Source: Halomonas fontilapidosi
GTDB lineage: Bacteria; Pseudomonadota; Gammaproteobacteria; Pseudomonadales; Halomonadaceae
Length of the DNA stretch: 64,000 bases
Assembly (NCBI RefSeq): GCF_014192285.1
Contig: NZ_JACHXQ010000005.1
Location: 186,001-250,000, forward strand
Direction: 5' to 3'
This document shows, piece by piece, positions 1 through 9,037 of this stretch (positions are counted from its first letter, which is position 1; each line of letters begins with the position of its first letter). Both the position numbers and the translations under genes were made by a program. The notes under the pieces are model-generated. The model was given only the letters and a program-made list of their open reading frames with translations. It was not told the DNA's origin and did no database searches.

Positions 1-21
1 GCACGACGGCCGGGAACGGGG

Positions 22-2034
22 TCAGAGACGCGCGGCCAGTCGCGTTCCCTGATCGATGGCCCGGCGCGCATCGAGCTCCGCCGCCTCGTCGGCACCGCCG
101 ATGACGTGCACGGCCATGCCGGTCGCCTGGAGCGGTGCGAGCAGATCGCGGACCGGCTCCTGGCCCGCGCAGACCACGATGGTATCGACCGCGATGCAGC
201 GTGAAGCTCCCTCGAGGCGGATATGCAGTCCGTCGTCATCGATGCCGAGATACTCGCAGCCGGTCAGCGCCTCGACCCCGCGATGTCTGAGCGAGGCCCG
301 GTGGACCCAGCCGGTGGTCTTGCCAAGCCCCTTGCCTGGCTTGCTGGTCTTGCGCTGCAGCATGACGACCTGCCGCGGGGCCGTGAGCCGCTCGGCCGGC
401 TTGAGGCCACCGCGCCGCGAGACGCCGAGATCCACCCCCCACTCGTCGCACCAGGCGCCGACCGCGGGGGCGGACTCGCCAACGTGGGTCAGAAGTTCGG
501 CCACGTCGAAGCCGATGCCCCCGGCGCCGATGATCGCCACGCGTCGGCCGACCCGCTCGGGATGGGTGATCGCCGTCGGATAGTCGATCACCGTCGGGTG
601 GTCGATACCCGGCAGGTCGAGTCGGCGTGGCCGCACGCCACTGGCCAGCACCACCACATCGAAGGCACGCAGGGCCTGGACGTCAGCCTCGGTACCCAGC
701 CGGATCGCGACGCCCAGCCGGTCGAGCCTTACCCGGTAGTAGCGCAGCGTCTCGTCGAACTCCTCCTTGCCGGGAATCCGGCGCGCATGGTTGAACTGGC
801 CCCCCAACTCGGTGGCGCGCTCGAACAGGGTCACGGCATGGCCACGCTCGGCCGCGGTAACCGCGGTGGCAAGCCCAGCCGGACCGCCGCCCACCACCGC
901 GATCGCCTGCGGCGCAGCGGCCGGGGCGATCTCCAGCTGCGTCTCGTGACAGGCACGCGGATTGACCAGACAAGAGGTCACCCGACCCAGGAAGACCTGG
1001 TCCAGGCAGGCCTGATTGCAGGCGATGCAGGTGTTGATCTCCTCGCTGCGCCCCTCGGCCGCCTTGCTCACCCAGGCCGAGTCGGCCAGGAAGGGACGCG
1101 CCATGGAGACCATGTCGGCGTGACCCTCGGCGAGCACCTGTTCGGCCACCTCCGGCATGTTGATCCGGTTGGTGGTGATCAGCGGCACCGTGAGCTCGGC
1201 CTTCATGCGCCGGGTCACCTCGGTGAAGGCCCCCCGCGGCACGCTGGTCACGATGGTGGGAATGCGCGCCTCGTGCCAGCCGATACCGGTGTTGATCACA
1301 TCGACCCCGGCGGCCTCGAGGGCGCGCCCCAGGGCGACGACCTCCTCGAAGGTGCTGCCCTCCTCCACCAGGTCGATCATCGACAGCCGAAAGATCAGCA
1401 GGAAGTCGCTCCCCACCGCTTCACGGATGCGCTCGACGATTGCCACCGGAAAGCGCAGGCGATTCTCGAGGCTGCCCCCCCAGGCATCATCGCGATGGTT
1501 GGTGCGCGGACAGATGAACTGATTGATCAGATAGCCCTCCGACCCCATCACCTCGACGCCGTCGTAGCCGGCTTCCTGGGCCAGGACCGCGCAGCACACA
1601 TAGGCCTCGATGCGCGCCTCGATCTCGTCAGTGGCGAGCTCCCGCGGCACGAACGGGTTGATCGGCGCCTGCAGCGGGGAGGGCGCCACCAGCTCTGGCG
1701 TATAGGCGTAACGCCCCGCGTGAAGGATCTGCAGGCAGATGTGTCCCCCGGCGGCATGCACGGCCTCGACCACCCCACGGTGGTCGGCTACCTGCTCGGC
1801 GCGCTCCAGCGTCGCCGCCCCCTCGAAGACGGCACCCTCGGCATTGGGCGCGATGCCGCCGGTGACGATCAGCCCCACGCCTTCCCGCGCCCGCTCGGCA
1901 TAGAAGGCCGCCAGCCGTGCAAAGCCGCCGGTCGCCTCCTCGAGGTTGGTGTGCATCGAACCCATCAGCACCCGGTTGGGAAGCGTCAGGTGGCCGACCT
2001 TCAGGGGGCGGAACAGTTGGGGATAAGCACTCAC
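22..2034 (-). CDS. fadH: 2,4-dienoyl-CoA reductase (NADPH)
   Basis: Reduces 2,4-dienoyl-CoA intermediates so that unsaturated fatty acids can pass through beta-oxidation in the cytoplasm. The 670-residue protein has the expected order: an FMN-binding TIM barrel at about residues 1-330 with the NRVLMGSMHT start signature, Tyr168 and His254 at the positions of the known catalytic pair, then four cysteines (336, 339, 343, 355) that bind a 4Fe-4S cluster, then FAD/NADP Rossmann domains (GGGPAG at 382-387, a second GAGGIG later). The start is GTG, preceded by GAGG eight bases upstream. Length equals the E. coli family member. It is a single gene, the last before the window edge, and is separated from the tRNA operon by a hairpin. 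Confidence 0.96.
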   Translation of the reverse strand: MSAYPQLFRPLKVGHLTLPNRVLMGSMHTNLEEATGGFARLAAFYAERAREGVGLIVTGGIAPNAEGAVFEGAATLERAEQVADHRGVVEAVHAAGGHICLQILHAGRYAYTPELVAPSPLQAPINPFVPRELATDEIEARIEAYVCCAVLAQEAGYDGVEVMGSEGYLINQFICPRTNHRDDAWGGSLENRLRFPVAIVERIREAVGSDFLLIFRLSMIDLVEEGSTFEEVVALGRALEAAGVDVINTGIGWHEARIPTIVTSVPRGAFTEVTRRMKAELTVPLITTNRINMPEVAEQVLAEGHADMVSMARPFLADSAWVSKAAEGRSEEINTCIACNQACLDQVFLGRVTSCLVNPRACHETQLEIAPAAAPQAIAVVGGGPAGLATAVTAAERGHAVTLFERATELGGQFNHARRIPGKEEFDETLRYYRVRLDRLGVAIRLGTEADVQALRAFDVVVLASGVRPRRLDLPGIDHPTVIDYPTAITHPERVGRRVAIIGAGGIGFDVAELLTHVGESAPAVGAWCDEWGVDLGVSRRGGLKPAERLTAPRQVVMLQRKTSKPGKGLGKTTGWVHRASLRHRGVEALTGCEYLGIDDDGLHIRLEGASRCIAVDTIVVCAGQEPVRDLLAPLQATGMAVHVIGGADEAAELDARRAIDQGTRLAARL

Positions 2035-2067
2035 GGCAGGATCCTCACGGTCGTGGCGGTGATATAT

Positions 2068-2083
2068 TCAAACAACTGTATGA
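2068..2083. promoter_or_regulatory. Possible PsrA/FadR-type operator upstream of fadH
   Basis: The sequence TCAAAC-AACT-GTATGA is a 12-of-16 palindrome, 34 bp before the fadH start codon. It resembles the PsrA-type box (CAAAC-N4-GTTTG) used by fatty-acid-responsive repressors, with one half-site mismatch. Regulation of fadH by such a repressor fits its role. Assignment to a named regulator is inference. Confidence 0.35.
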
Positions 2084-2163
2084 TAGCCGGGGCGCGGGAC
2101 GCAAAGGGTCATTACCCCGTGATGATGCCGGATGCAGGAGAATAAAGCGGGGACCAACGAAAC

Positions 2164-2193
2164 AGCCCCGGAGCCATGAAGGGCTCCGGGGCT
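2164..2193 (-). terminator. Terminator of the tRNA Val/Asp operon
   Basis: A perfect 12-bp stem (AGCCCCGGAGCC and its complement) with a six-base loop lies just past the last tRNA on the minus strand and is followed there by TGTTTCGTT. Position and structure fit the end of the tRNA transcript; the T tract is interrupted. Confidence 0.7.
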
Positions 2194-2211
2194 GAAGAAT
2201 TCGACTGCAGA

Positions 2212-2288
2212 TGGCGGACCGGACGGGACTCGAACCCGCGACCTCCGGCGTGACAGGCCGGCATTCTAACCAACTGAACTACCGGTCC
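2212..2288 (-). tRNA. tRNA-Asp (GTC)
   Basis: A 77-nt cloverleaf with acceptor GGACCGG pairing CCGGTCC, anticodon loop CTGTCAC (anticodon GTC), T arm GGTTCGAGTCC and encoded CCA. It is the last gene of the five-tRNA transcript and one of three near-identical Asp copies. Confidence 0.97.
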
Positions 2289-2291
2289 GCG

Positions 2292-2368
2292 TGGTGGGTG
2301 ATACCGGACTCGAACCAGTGACCCCCAGCATGTGAGGCTGGTGCTCTAACCAACTGAGCTAATCACCC
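2292..2368 (-). tRNA. tRNA-Val (CAC)
   Basis: A 77-nt cloverleaf with acceptor GGGTGAT pairing ATCACCC, anticodon stem CCAGC/GCTGG and loop CTCACAT, giving anticodon CAC, which reads only GUG. The T stem holds one wobble pair. CCA is encoded. E. coli has no CAC isoacceptor; in a GC-rich genome rich in GTG codons it is plausible. Only 3 bp separate it from the next tRNA-Asp. Confidence 0.93.
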
Positions 2369-2407
2369 ACGCGTTACTGCAAATTTACTGCTGTCGTCGC
2401 GTCATCA

Positions 2408-2484
2408 TGGCGGACCGGACGGGACTCGAACCCGCGACCTCCGGCGTGACAGGCCGGCATTCTAACCAACTGAACTACCGGTCC
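2408..2484 (-). tRNA. tRNA-Asp (GTC)
   Basis: A 77-nt gene apparently identical in sequence to the copies at 2212 and 2522, with anticodon GTC and encoded CCA. It is part of the same minus-strand operon. Confidence 0.97.
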
Positions 2485-2521
2485 ACAAGATGACCTACAA
2501 CTTATGCTACGGGGAAGACGT

Positions 2522-2598
2522 TGGCGGACCGGACGGGACTCGAACCCGCGACCTCCGGCGTGACAGGCCGGCATTCTAACCAACTGAACTACCGGTCC
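2522..2598 (-). tRNA. tRNA-Asp (GTC)
   Basis: Third copy of the 77-nt tRNA-Asp in the operon, with anticodon GTC and encoded CCA. Confidence 0.97.
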
Positions 2599-2640
2599 GC
2601 TGCTCTCTTCCAGCTACATGATCGGGCATCGCCGGAGCGA

Positions 2641-2716
2641 TGGTGGGTGGTACAGGGTTCGAACCTGTGACCCCCAGCTTGTAAGGCTGGTGCTCTCCCA
2701 GCTGAGCTAACCACCC
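2641..2716 (-). tRNA. tRNA-Val (TAC)
   Basis: A 76-nt cloverleaf with acceptor GGGTGGT/ACCACCC, anticodon loop CTTACAA (anticodon TAC) and encoded CCA. It is the promoter-proximal gene of the operon, reading several GUN codons in complement to the CAC isoacceptor downstream. Confidence 0.97.
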
Positions 2717-2734
2717 CCGGTCACGTGGCGCTGC

Positions 2735-2762
2735 ATTCTACAGGGGTGCCGGGTAATGTCAA
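2735..2762 (-). promoter_or_regulatory. Sigma-70 promoter of the tRNA operon
   Basis: On the minus strand a perfect TTGACA (2757-2762) is followed after 16 bp by TAGAAT (2735-2740), about 19 bp upstream of tRNA-Val. The sequence after the -10 box is GC-rich, as is usual for stringently controlled stable-RNA promoters. Confidence 0.8.
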
Positions 2763-2852
2763 CGCTTTTTGTACTACCGCTCAGGAAGGCACCACACCGA
2801 ATTACCTCTGCCCTTTCATCGACTTGCCCGTACCGCACGCGCGACGGGCGTT

Positions 2853-3596
2853 TCAGGCTTGGGCGGCCATGAAGGCTGCAATCGCGCCCGCCCCTTCATC
2901 GATCAGCGCCGCCTGGGTCCTGCCCGAGGTGCGACGCGGCTTCCAGTCATGGTCGCCGCTCTCGAGCCAGTGCAGGCGCGCAATGCCGGGAAGCTCATAG
3001 CCCCCGACCTCGTCACGATTGCCGAAGGGGTCACGACTGCCCTGCACGACCAGTGTCGGACACGCCAGTGACGGCCAGTGGGAGAGCCTCAGGCGCTCGG
3101 GCTTGCCCGGCGGGTGAAACGGGTAACCGCACAGCACGAGGCCCCGAGCCCCGTCACGGGCCGCCAGCAGACTGGCGACGCGCCCACCCATCGACTTGCC
3201 CCCCAGCCAGGGCCTGGGAAGATCGACGTGCGACACAATGTCGCACCAGAACGACAGTTCATCGACCAGGCGGTCGACCCTCGGCGGTGGTCGCCGCCGA
3301 CCTTCACGACGCATCTGTTGCAGGTAGGCGAACTCGATGGCCAGTGTCTGCACGCCCTGTCCTGCCAGGGCATCACGCAACCGTTGCAGAAAGGTTGAAT
3401 CCTGTCCTGCACCGGCGCCATGGGCCATCAGCAGCCGGCCATTGCGACACGTTCCGCGCACTTCCAGCGGACCGCGCCCCTCGATATTCCAGCGTCCCGG
3501 CTCGCCATCGCGCAGCAATCCGCGCAGCGCCTCACGGTCGATGCGGAGTAAATCCCGACAAAAATAGTCTGTCAATTTCACCCTCTTCGCGTTCAT
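2853..3596 (-). CDS. Alpha/beta hydrolase of the KANL3/Tex30-like family
   Basis: A predicted cytoplasmic alpha/beta hydrolase of unknown substrate. It shows the MAHGAGAG oxyanion-loop motif (about residue 57) and the nucleophile elbow GKSMGG, then a late GDHDW with the catalytic His. These features are typical of a small bacterial family related to human Tex30/KANL3 domains. The 247-residue reading frame starts at an ATG with no visible ribosome site, and family members usually begin only a few residues before AHGAGA, so the true start may lie up to about 50 codons downstream. It is divergent from ccoN, with the start codon next to the ccoN promoter region. Confidence 0.75.
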   Translation of the reverse strand: MNAKRVKLTDYFCRDLLRIDREALRGLLRDGEPGRWNIEGRGPLEVRGTCRNGRLLMAHGAGAGQDSTFLQRLRDALAGQGVQTLAIEFAYLQQMRREGRRRPPPRVDRLVDELSFWCDIVSHVDLPRPWLGGKSMGGRVASLLAARDGARGLVLCGYPFHPPGKPERLRLSHWPSLACPTLVVQGSRDPFGNRDEVGGYELPGIARLHWLESGDHDWKPRRTSGRTQAALIDEGAGAIAAFMAAQA

Positions 3597-3615
3597 GAAT
3601 CAACACATTGGCGTG

Positions 3616-3644
3616 TTCAGCTTGTCGCACGCCTGCGCTAGAAT
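3616..3644 (+). promoter_or_regulatory. Possible ccoNOQP promoter
   Basis: TTCAGC (3616-3621) and TAGAAT (3639-3644) are spaced by 17 bp, which would start transcription near 3650, about 90 bp before ccoN. I find no TTGAT-N4-ATCAA site at the expected distance, so this oxidase operon shows no sequence evidence of direct Fnr control. The -35 match is poor. Confidence 0.4.
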
Positions 3645-3738
3645 CAGCTCTGGTTATAGACCTGCATCATCCTGCGGAGGTCACCCCGAGGCAGAATGCC
3701 GCGGGACACCCCCAAACCGCGTTCGATGGGAACCTGAC

Positions 3739-5163
3739 ATGAGCACAGCACTTGAACACCCGACCTACAACTACAAGGTAGTTCGGCAGTTCGCGATCAT
3801 GACGGTGGTGTGGGGCATCGTGGGCATGGCCCTCGGTGTCATCCTTGCCGCACAGCTGGTATGGCCGGAACTGAACCTGGGACTGCCTTGGACGAGCTTC
3901 GGCCGCCTGCGCCCGCTGCACACCAACGCCGTGATCTTCGCCTTTGGCGGTTCGGCGCTGTTCGCCACCTCGTACTACGTGGTGCAGCGGACCTGCCAGA
4001 CCCGACTGTTCGGGGACAAGCTGGCGGCCTTCACCTTCTGGGGCTGGCAGGCGGTGATCCTCTCCGCAGTGGTCTCGCTGCCGCTGGGCTACACCACCAC
4101 CAAGGAATACGCCGAGCTGGAGTGGCCGATCAATATCCTGATCGCGGTGGTCTGGGTCAGCTACGCCATCGTTTTCCTGATGACCCTCAAGCAGCGCAAG
4201 ACCTCCCACATCTACGTGGCCAACTGGTTCTTCGCCGCCTTCATCTTGACCGTAGCGGTGCTGCATATCGTCAATAACGCCGCCATCCCGGTCACCGCCA
4301 TGTACTCCACCTCCATCTACGCCGGCACCATCGACGCCATGGTGCAGTGGTGGTACGGGCACAACGCGGTGGGCTTCTTCCTGACGGCTGGCTTCCTGGG
4401 GATGATGTACTACTTCGTGCCCAAGCAGGCCGAGCGCCCGGTCTACTCCTACCGCCTGTCGATTGTCCACTTCTGGGCGTTGATCATGGTCTACATGTGG
4501 GCCGGCCCGCACCACCTGCACTACACGGCCCTGCCCAACTGGGCCCAGTCGCTGGGCATGATCATGTCGATCATCCTGCTGGCTCCCTCCTGGGGCGGCA
4601 TGATCAACGGCATGATGACCCTCTCCGGCGCCTGGCATAAACTGCGCACCGACCCCACGCTGCGCTTCCTGGTCGTCGCGCTCTCGTTCTACGGCATGTC
4701 CACCTTCGAAGGTCCGATGATGGCGGTGAAGACCGTCAACGCGCTCTCCCACTACACCGACTGGACCATCGGCCACGTGCATGCCGGCGCCCTGGGCTGG
4801 GTGGCGATGATCACCATCGGTTCCATGTACCACCTAATCCCGCGCCTGTTCAGCCGCACCGAGATGCACTCGGTGAACCTGATCGCCGTGCACTTCTGGC
4901 TGGCCACCATCGGCACCGTGCTCTATATCGCCTCGATGTGGGTCAACGGCATCCTGCAGGGCCTGATGTGGCGCGCCATCAACCCCGACGGCACCCTGAT
5001 GTACACCTTCGTCGAGGCCGTGGAGGCCAGCGGCCCGGGCTACATCGTGCGCCTGATCGGCGGCCTGTGCTGGGTGGCGGGCATGCTGATCATGGCCTTC
5101 AACGTCTTCATGACAGTCCGGCGTGACGAAGGCGCCCGTCAGCCGATTCCGCAGACTGCCTGA
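3739..5163 (+). CDS. ccoN: cbb3-type cytochrome c oxidase subunit I
   Basis: Catalytic heme-copper subunit of the high-affinity cbb3 oxidase in the inner membrane, reducing oxygen to water and pumping protons. The 474-residue protein has about twelve membrane helices and the expected metal ligands: His61 and His348 (heme b), His208, His258 and His259 (copper B) and His346 (heme b3), within motifs [14 protein letters not shown] and [11 protein letters not shown]. The start at 3739 gives [13 protein letters not shown], the usual N-terminus; the open frame reaches further upstream, but that part is unlike any CcoN. First gene of ccoNOQP. Confidence 0.97.
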   Translation: MSTALEHPTYNYKVVRQFAIMTVVWGIVGMALGVILAAQLVWPELNLGLPWTSFGRLRPLHTNAVIFAFGGSALFATSYYVVQRTCQTRLFGDKLAAFTFWGWQAVILSAVVSLPLGYTTTKEYAELEWPINILIAVVWVSYAIVFLMTLKQRKTSHIYVANWFFAAFILTVAVLHIVNNAAIPVTAMYSTSIYAGTIDAMVQWWYGHNAVGFFLTAGFLGMMYYFVPKQAERPVYSYRLSIVHFWALIMVYMWAGPHHLHYTALPNWAQSLGMIMSIILLAPSWGGMINGMMTLSGAWHKLRTDPTLRFLVVALSFYGMSTFEGPMMAVKTVNALSHYTDWTIGHVHAGALGWVAMITIGSMYHLIPRLFSRTEMHSVNLIAVHFWLATIGTVLYIASMWVNGILQGLMWRAINPDGTLMYTFVEAVEASGPGYIVRLIGGLCWVAGMLIMAFNVFMTVRRDEGARQPIPQTA

Positions 5164-5186
5164 GCTAACCGGGGAAACCGACACCA

Positions 5187-5795
5187 ATGAAACACGAGAT
5201 CGTCGAAAAGAACGTCGGCCTGCTTGCCGTACTGATCCTGGTGGTGATCAGCTTCGGCGGGTTGGCCGAGGTTGTGCCACTGTTCTTCCAGAAACAGACG
5301 ACCGAACCCGTCGAGGGGCTCGAACCGCTCTCGGCGCTGGAGCTGGAAGGCCGCGGCATCTACCGTCGTGAGGGCTGCGTCGGCTGTCACTCGCAGATGG
5401 TTCGCCCCTTCCGCGCCGAGACCGAGCGCTACGGGCCCTATAGTGTCGCTGGCGAACAGGTCTACGAGCACAACTTCCTGTGGGGCTCCAAGCGGACCGG
5501 GCCGGATCTGGCCCGTGTCGGTGGCCGTTACAGCGATGACTGGCACCGCGCTCACCTGTACAACCCCCGTGATGTGGTGCCGGAATCGATCATGCCCGCC
5601 TATCCGTGGCTGTTCGAGAACACCCTGGATGGCGAGGACACACCGAAGAAGATGCGCGCACTGCGCGCCCTCGGCGTGCCCTATACCAACGAGCAGATCG
5701 AGAACGCCGGCAGGGAAGTGCGAGGCGAACAGGAGATCACCGCGCTGATCGCTTATCTGCAACAGCTTGGGACCGTGCTCGAGGGCACACGCTGA
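5187..5795 (+). CDS. ccoO: cbb3-type cytochrome c oxidase subunit II (monoheme c)
   Basis: Membrane-anchored monoheme cytochrome c that passes electrons to CcoN. It has 202 residues, one N-terminal membrane helix (about 9-31), the heme-binding CVGCH at 64-68 in the typical [14 protein letters not shown] context, and a distal Met in [10 protein letters not shown]. It follows ccoN by 23 bp with GGGGAAA upstream as ribosome site. Confidence 0.97.
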   Translation: MKHEIVEKNVGLLAVLILVVISFGGLAEVVPLFFQKQTTEPVEGLEPLSALELEGRGIYRREGCVGCHSQMVRPFRAETERYGPYSVAGEQVYEHNFLWGSKRTGPDLARVGGRYSDDWHRAHLYNPRDVVPESIMPAYPWLFENTLDGEDTPKKMRALRALGVPYTNEQIENAGREVRGEQEITALIAYLQQLGTVLEGTR

Positions 5796-5797
5796 CC

Positions 5798-6013
5798 ATG
5801 GATACCGGAACCTTTCGCGGCATCATCACGGGTATCCTGATCATCGCCTTCATCGGACTGACGCTGTGGGCCTACTCGAGCCGTCGCAAGAAGGATTTCG
5901 ACGAGGCGAAAAACCTGCCCTTCGCCGATGAGGATGATGCACCAGTGAACCGTGACACGAGCGCCTCGCGCGAGACCGATTCCCGTCATGACAGGGGAGA
6001 CAAGAATACATGA
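5798..6013 (+). CDS. ccoQ: cbb3 oxidase small subunit CcoQ
   Basis: Small subunit thought to stabilise the cbb3 complex. It has 71 residues with one membrane helix (about 7-25) followed by a charged cytoplasmic tail (YSSRRKKDFDEAKNLPF), as expected for CcoQ/FixQ; the tail is somewhat longer than in most homologues. It begins 2 bp after ccoO ends, and its stop codon overlaps the ccoP start (ATGA), showing translational coupling. Confidence 0.93.
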   Translation: MDTGTFRGIITGILIIAFIGLTLWAYSSRRKKDFDEAKNLPFADEDDAPVNRDTSASRETDSRHDRGDKNT

Positions 6014-6939
6014 ACTATTTATGGGGTGACTCCCTTTCCGGCTTCTGGAGTGCCTGGATCATCGTCATCACGCTGGGCTCCATCGGGATTGCCTTCTGGC
6101 TGCTCTACGCCAACCGCAAGACCGACAAGACCCCCGATGCCGAGGGCAACGTCGAAACCACCGGCCATGCCGCCGACGAGATCGAGGAGTACGACAATCC
6201 GCTGCCCCGCTGGTGGCTGCAGCTGTATGTCGGCACCATCATCTTTTCTCTCGGCTACCTGTTGCTCTACCCCGGCCTCGGCAACTTTGCCGGCCTGCTG
6301 GGCTGGAGTCAGGAAAGCCAGTGGGAAGAGGAAGTGGCCCGCGCCGAGGAACGTTTCGCCCCCATCTTCGCCCAGTACCAGGAAGTCCCGATCCCGGAAC
6401 TGGCCACGGACGGCGAGGCCATGCAGGTCGCCGAGCGCATCTACCTCAACAACTGCGCGATCTGCCACGGCTCCAATGCCAAGGGCGGCTACGGCTTTCC
6501 CAACCTCACCGACGACGCCTGGCTCTATGGCGGCGCGCCGGAGAATATCGTCCAAACCCTCACCAACGGCCGCAACGGCCTGATGCCTTCCTGGCAGCAG
6601 CTGGGCAGCGAGAACATCGAGAACGTCACCCAGCATGTGTTATCGCTGTCGGGGCTCGAGCATGATGCCGAGCGTGCCGAGCGCGGCGCGGCGACCTTCG
6701 CCTCGGTATGCGCGGCCTGCCATATGCCCGACGGCACCGGCAATCAGGCGCTGGGCGCACCTAATCTGACCGACGATGCCTGGCTCTATCTGGCACCGGG
6801 CCAGAGTGTTGCGGACTCGGTGCGCCAGACGCTGCGTAACGGTCGTAATGGCCACATGCCGGCGCAGGCCGCCTACATCGGCGAGGACAAGGTCCATCTC
6901 GTCGCCGCCTACGTCTATAGCCTGCGCCTCGAGGACTGA
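6010..6939 (+). CDS. ccoP: cbb3-type cytochrome c oxidase subunit III (diheme c)
   Basis: Diheme cytochrome c subunit that accepts electrons from soluble cytochromes. The 309 residues include two N-terminal helices (about 12-34 and 70-90, the long CcoP form) and two class I cytochrome c domains with heme sites CAICH (149-153) and CAACH (234-238) and downstream Met ligands in LMPSW and HMPAQ. Last gene of the structural operon; a terminator follows 20 bp later. Confidence 0.97.
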   Translation: MNYLWGDSLSGFWSAWIIVITLGSIGIAFWLLYANRKTDKTPDAEGNVETTGHAADEIEEYDNPLPRWWLQLYVGTIIFSLGYLLLYPGLGNFAGLLGWSQESQWEEEVARAEERFAPIFAQYQEVPIPELATDGEAMQVAERIYLNNCAICHGSNAKGGYGFPNLTDDAWLYGGAPENIVQTLTNGRNGLMPSWQQLGSENIENVTQHVLSLSGLEHDAERAERGAATFASVCAACHMPDGTGNQALGAPNLTDDAWLYLAPGQSVADSVRQTLRNGRNGHMPAQAAYIGEDKVHLVAAYVYSLRLED

Positions 6940-6959
6940 GGACAGCGCTGCCGACGTTG

Positions 6960-6989
6960 AAGGGTGCGGCCTCCGGTCGCACCCTTTCT
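6960..6989 (+). terminator. Terminator after ccoP
   Basis: A 9-bp stem AAGGGTGCG/CGCACCCTT with a nine-base loop that can pair further, followed by a short T-rich stretch. It separates the oxidase structural genes from the assembly genes, which therefore need their own promoter in about 6990-7070. Confidence 0.8.
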
Positions 6990-7072
6990 CGTTGTGCGGC
7001 CATCTCGATACAATATTGGCCTTTACAGCGGTCTCCTGAGATCCTGTTTTCCTTGCCAGCCGTGAGCCTGCC

Positions 7073-8506
7073 ATGAGCGAGAAGATCCCGACCCACGACG
7101 TCACCTCGGATCCGGTGGCGCATCACACTCCGCAGGGAGCCGTCACCCAGCACATGTACGCCAGCCGGCGACATATCTATGTGCGCGAAATCAAGGGCTT
7201 CTTCCAGCGCCTGCGGCGCACATCCAACTGGGCCCTGATGCTGGCCTTCTTCCTTCTGCCGTGGGTGCCCTGGGGTGATCGTCCGGCGATCTGGTTCGAC
7301 CTGCCCGGTCGCGAGTTCCACATCTTCTCGGCGACCTTCTACCCCCAGGAGTTCATGCTGCTCTCCTGGTTGCTGATCATCTGTGCCTTCGGCCTGTTCT
7401 TCATCACGGTGTTCGCCGGCCGAGTGTGGTGCGGCTATACCTGTCCGCAGAGTGTCTGGACCTTCCTGTTCATCTGGGTCGAGCACCGCCTGGAGGGGTC
7501 GCGCAACCGCCGCATCAAGCTCGACAAGCAGCCAATGACCACCGACAAGCTATGGCGTAAATCCGCCAAGCACGCCATCTGGCTGCTGATTGCCCTGGCC
7601 ACCGGCGTTACCTTCGTCGGCTACTTCACTCCCATCCGCGACCTGGTGGTGGAGCTGCCGACGCTCGATGCCCATGGCTGGTCCTACTTCTGGGTGGGTT
7701 TCTTCCTGGTCTTCACCTACCTCAATGCCGGCTGGTTGCGCGAGCAGGTGTGCATCTACATGTGCCCCTACGCGCGCTTTCAGTCGGTGATGTTCGATCG
7801 CGACACCCTGATCGTGTCCTACGATGAGGCACGTGGCGAGCCGCGCGGCCCGCGCAAGAAGAGCCTGAGCCATGAGCAGGCCCTGGCCGCCGGTCACGGC
7901 GACTGCATCGACTGCGACCTCTGTGTCCAGGTCTGCCCTACCGGCATCGATATTCGCAACGGTTTGCAGTACGAGTGCATCACCTGCGCAGCCTGCATCG
8001 ATGCCTGCGACAGCGTAATGGACAAGATGGGCTATCCGCGTGGCCTGATCCGCTATACCACCGAGAACGCGCTGGAGGGTAAACCGACGCATATCCTGCG
8101 GCCGCGCCTGATGGGCTATCTGGCCGCCCTGGTAGTGATGATCGGGGTCTTCGCCTGGGCGGTGGCTGATCGCACGCCACTCGGCTTCGATGTGGAGCGC
8201 GACCGCAACCAGCTGTTCCAGATGACCCGCGACGGACGTATCAGCAATGTTTACACCCTGACGGTGCGCAACCTCGACAGCGAGGCGCATGTCTACCGGC
8301 TGGAGGCTTCCGGCCTGCCGGGCCTGACCCTGGATACTCATGAAGTCAGCGTGCCCGCCAGCGACTCCCGCCAGCTGGTGATTCAGGCCAGCGTGCCAGC
8401 CGATGCCATCGACCGCCCCAGCGCCGAGATCATCCTGCGCCTGGAAGCCAAGGATGCCGACATCGCCGTCGAACGTGACAGCCGATTCCTAGGAGAGACC
8501 CGCTGA
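7073..8506 (+). CDS. ccoG: cbb3 oxidase accessory protein CcoG (polyferredoxin)
   Basis: Membrane iron-sulfur protein for cbb3 assembly; CcoG is a cupric reductase supplying Cu(I) for the oxidase in species studied. It has 477 residues with five or so membrane helices, a cytoplasmic double ferredoxin domain (CIDCDLCVQVCPTG from about Cys278, and CITCAACIDACD), further CxxxCP pairs at GYTCPQS and YMCPYAR, and a C-terminal periplasmic Ig-like domain. The stop codon shares its A with the ccoH start. Confidence 0.96.
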   Translation: MSEKIPTHDVTSDPVAHHTPQGAVTQHMYASRRHIYVREIKGFFQRLRRTSNWALMLAFFLLPWVPWGDRPAIWFDLPGREFHIFSATFYPQEFMLLSWLLIICAFGLFFITVFAGRVWCGYTCPQSVWTFLFIWVEHRLEGSRNRRIKLDKQPMTTDKLWRKSAKHAIWLLIALATGVTFVGYFTPIRDLVVELPTLDAHGWSYFWVGFFLVFTYLNAGWLREQVCIYMCPYARFQSVMFDRDTLIVSYDEARGEPRGPRKKSLSHEQALAAGHGDCIDCDLCVQVCPTGIDIRNGLQYECITCAACIDACDSVMDKMGYPRGLIRYTTENALEGKPTHILRPRLMGYLAALVVMIGVFAWAVADRTPLGFDVERDRNQLFQMTRDGRISNVYTLTVRNLDSEAHVYRLEASGLPGLTLDTHEVSVPASDSRQLVIQASVPADAIDRPSAEIILRLEAKDADIAVERDSRFLGETR

Positions 8507-9018
8507 TGAGTGCGGAACCGGAAAGCATTCCCCCGTGGTACAAGCAGTTCTGGCCCTGGTTTCTGATCGGCCTGTTGGCGTCTTCGATCATCTTCAGCCT
8601 GACCTACTTGACGCTGTCGATTCGCTACTATGATGGCTCGGTGGGCGGCGATTACTACAAGCAAGGGCTGGCCATCAACGAGCAGCTGGCCAAGCAGAAG
8701 CACGCCCAGACACTGGGCCTCGAGGCGGTGATGCGCGCTGACGCCCTCACCGGCGACATCGTCGTCGACCTGCAGGGAGAGCGACGTCCGGAGCGCCTCC
8801 ACCTGGCGCTGATCTTTCCCACCGACAGCCACCGTGACCGTTCGCTGACCCTGGAACATGTCCGCGAGGGACGCTACGTCGGCATGATCGAGGAGCCGCT
8901 CAACTACCGCTGGTACCTGCAGTTGCAGCCCACCGAAGGTCAGGATGCCGAATGGCGCCTGACCGGCGAGGCCACCTTCCCCAGCGACGACGAGATTGCC
9001 CTGGTACCCGGCCTCTAG
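8506..9018 (+). CDS. ccoH: cbb3 oxidase assembly protein FixH/CcoH
   Basis: A 170-residue protein with one N-terminal membrane helix (about 15-38) and a periplasmic domain, needed for stable cbb3 assembly. The GGDYYKQGLAIN motif after the helix is typical of FixH. It overlaps ccoG by one base and lies between ccoG and ccoI, the standard order. Confidence 0.93.
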   Translation: MSAEPESIPPWYKQFWPWFLIGLLASSIIFSLTYLTLSIRYYDGSVGGDYYKQGLAINEQLAKQKHAQTLGLEAVMRADALTGDIVVDLQGERRPERLHLALIFPTDSHRDRSLTLEHVREGRYVGMIEEPLNYRWYLQLQPTEGQDAEWRLTGEATFPSDDEIALVPGL

Positions 9019-9037
9019 GGCCTGCCAACGAGACACC

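Noticed and set aside
223..2145. A 640-codon open frame on the plus strand opposite fadH
   Set aside because: It is antisense to a clear fadH with all catalytic motifs; its product is low-complexity Gly/Ala/Arg/His-rich and resembles no family. Long antisense frames are expected at this GC content.
2374..2583. A 69-codon frame across tRNA-Asp genes
   Set aside because: It is a translation of repeated tRNA sequence, seen as a repeated peptide; the tRNA calls explain it.
3598..3738. Search for an Fnr site upstream of ccoN; ATCAA at 3599-3603 and an AACAC/GTGTT inverted repeat were considered
   Set aside because: No TTGAT-like half-site lies at the right distance from ATCAA, and the inverted repeat does not fit the Fnr consensus.
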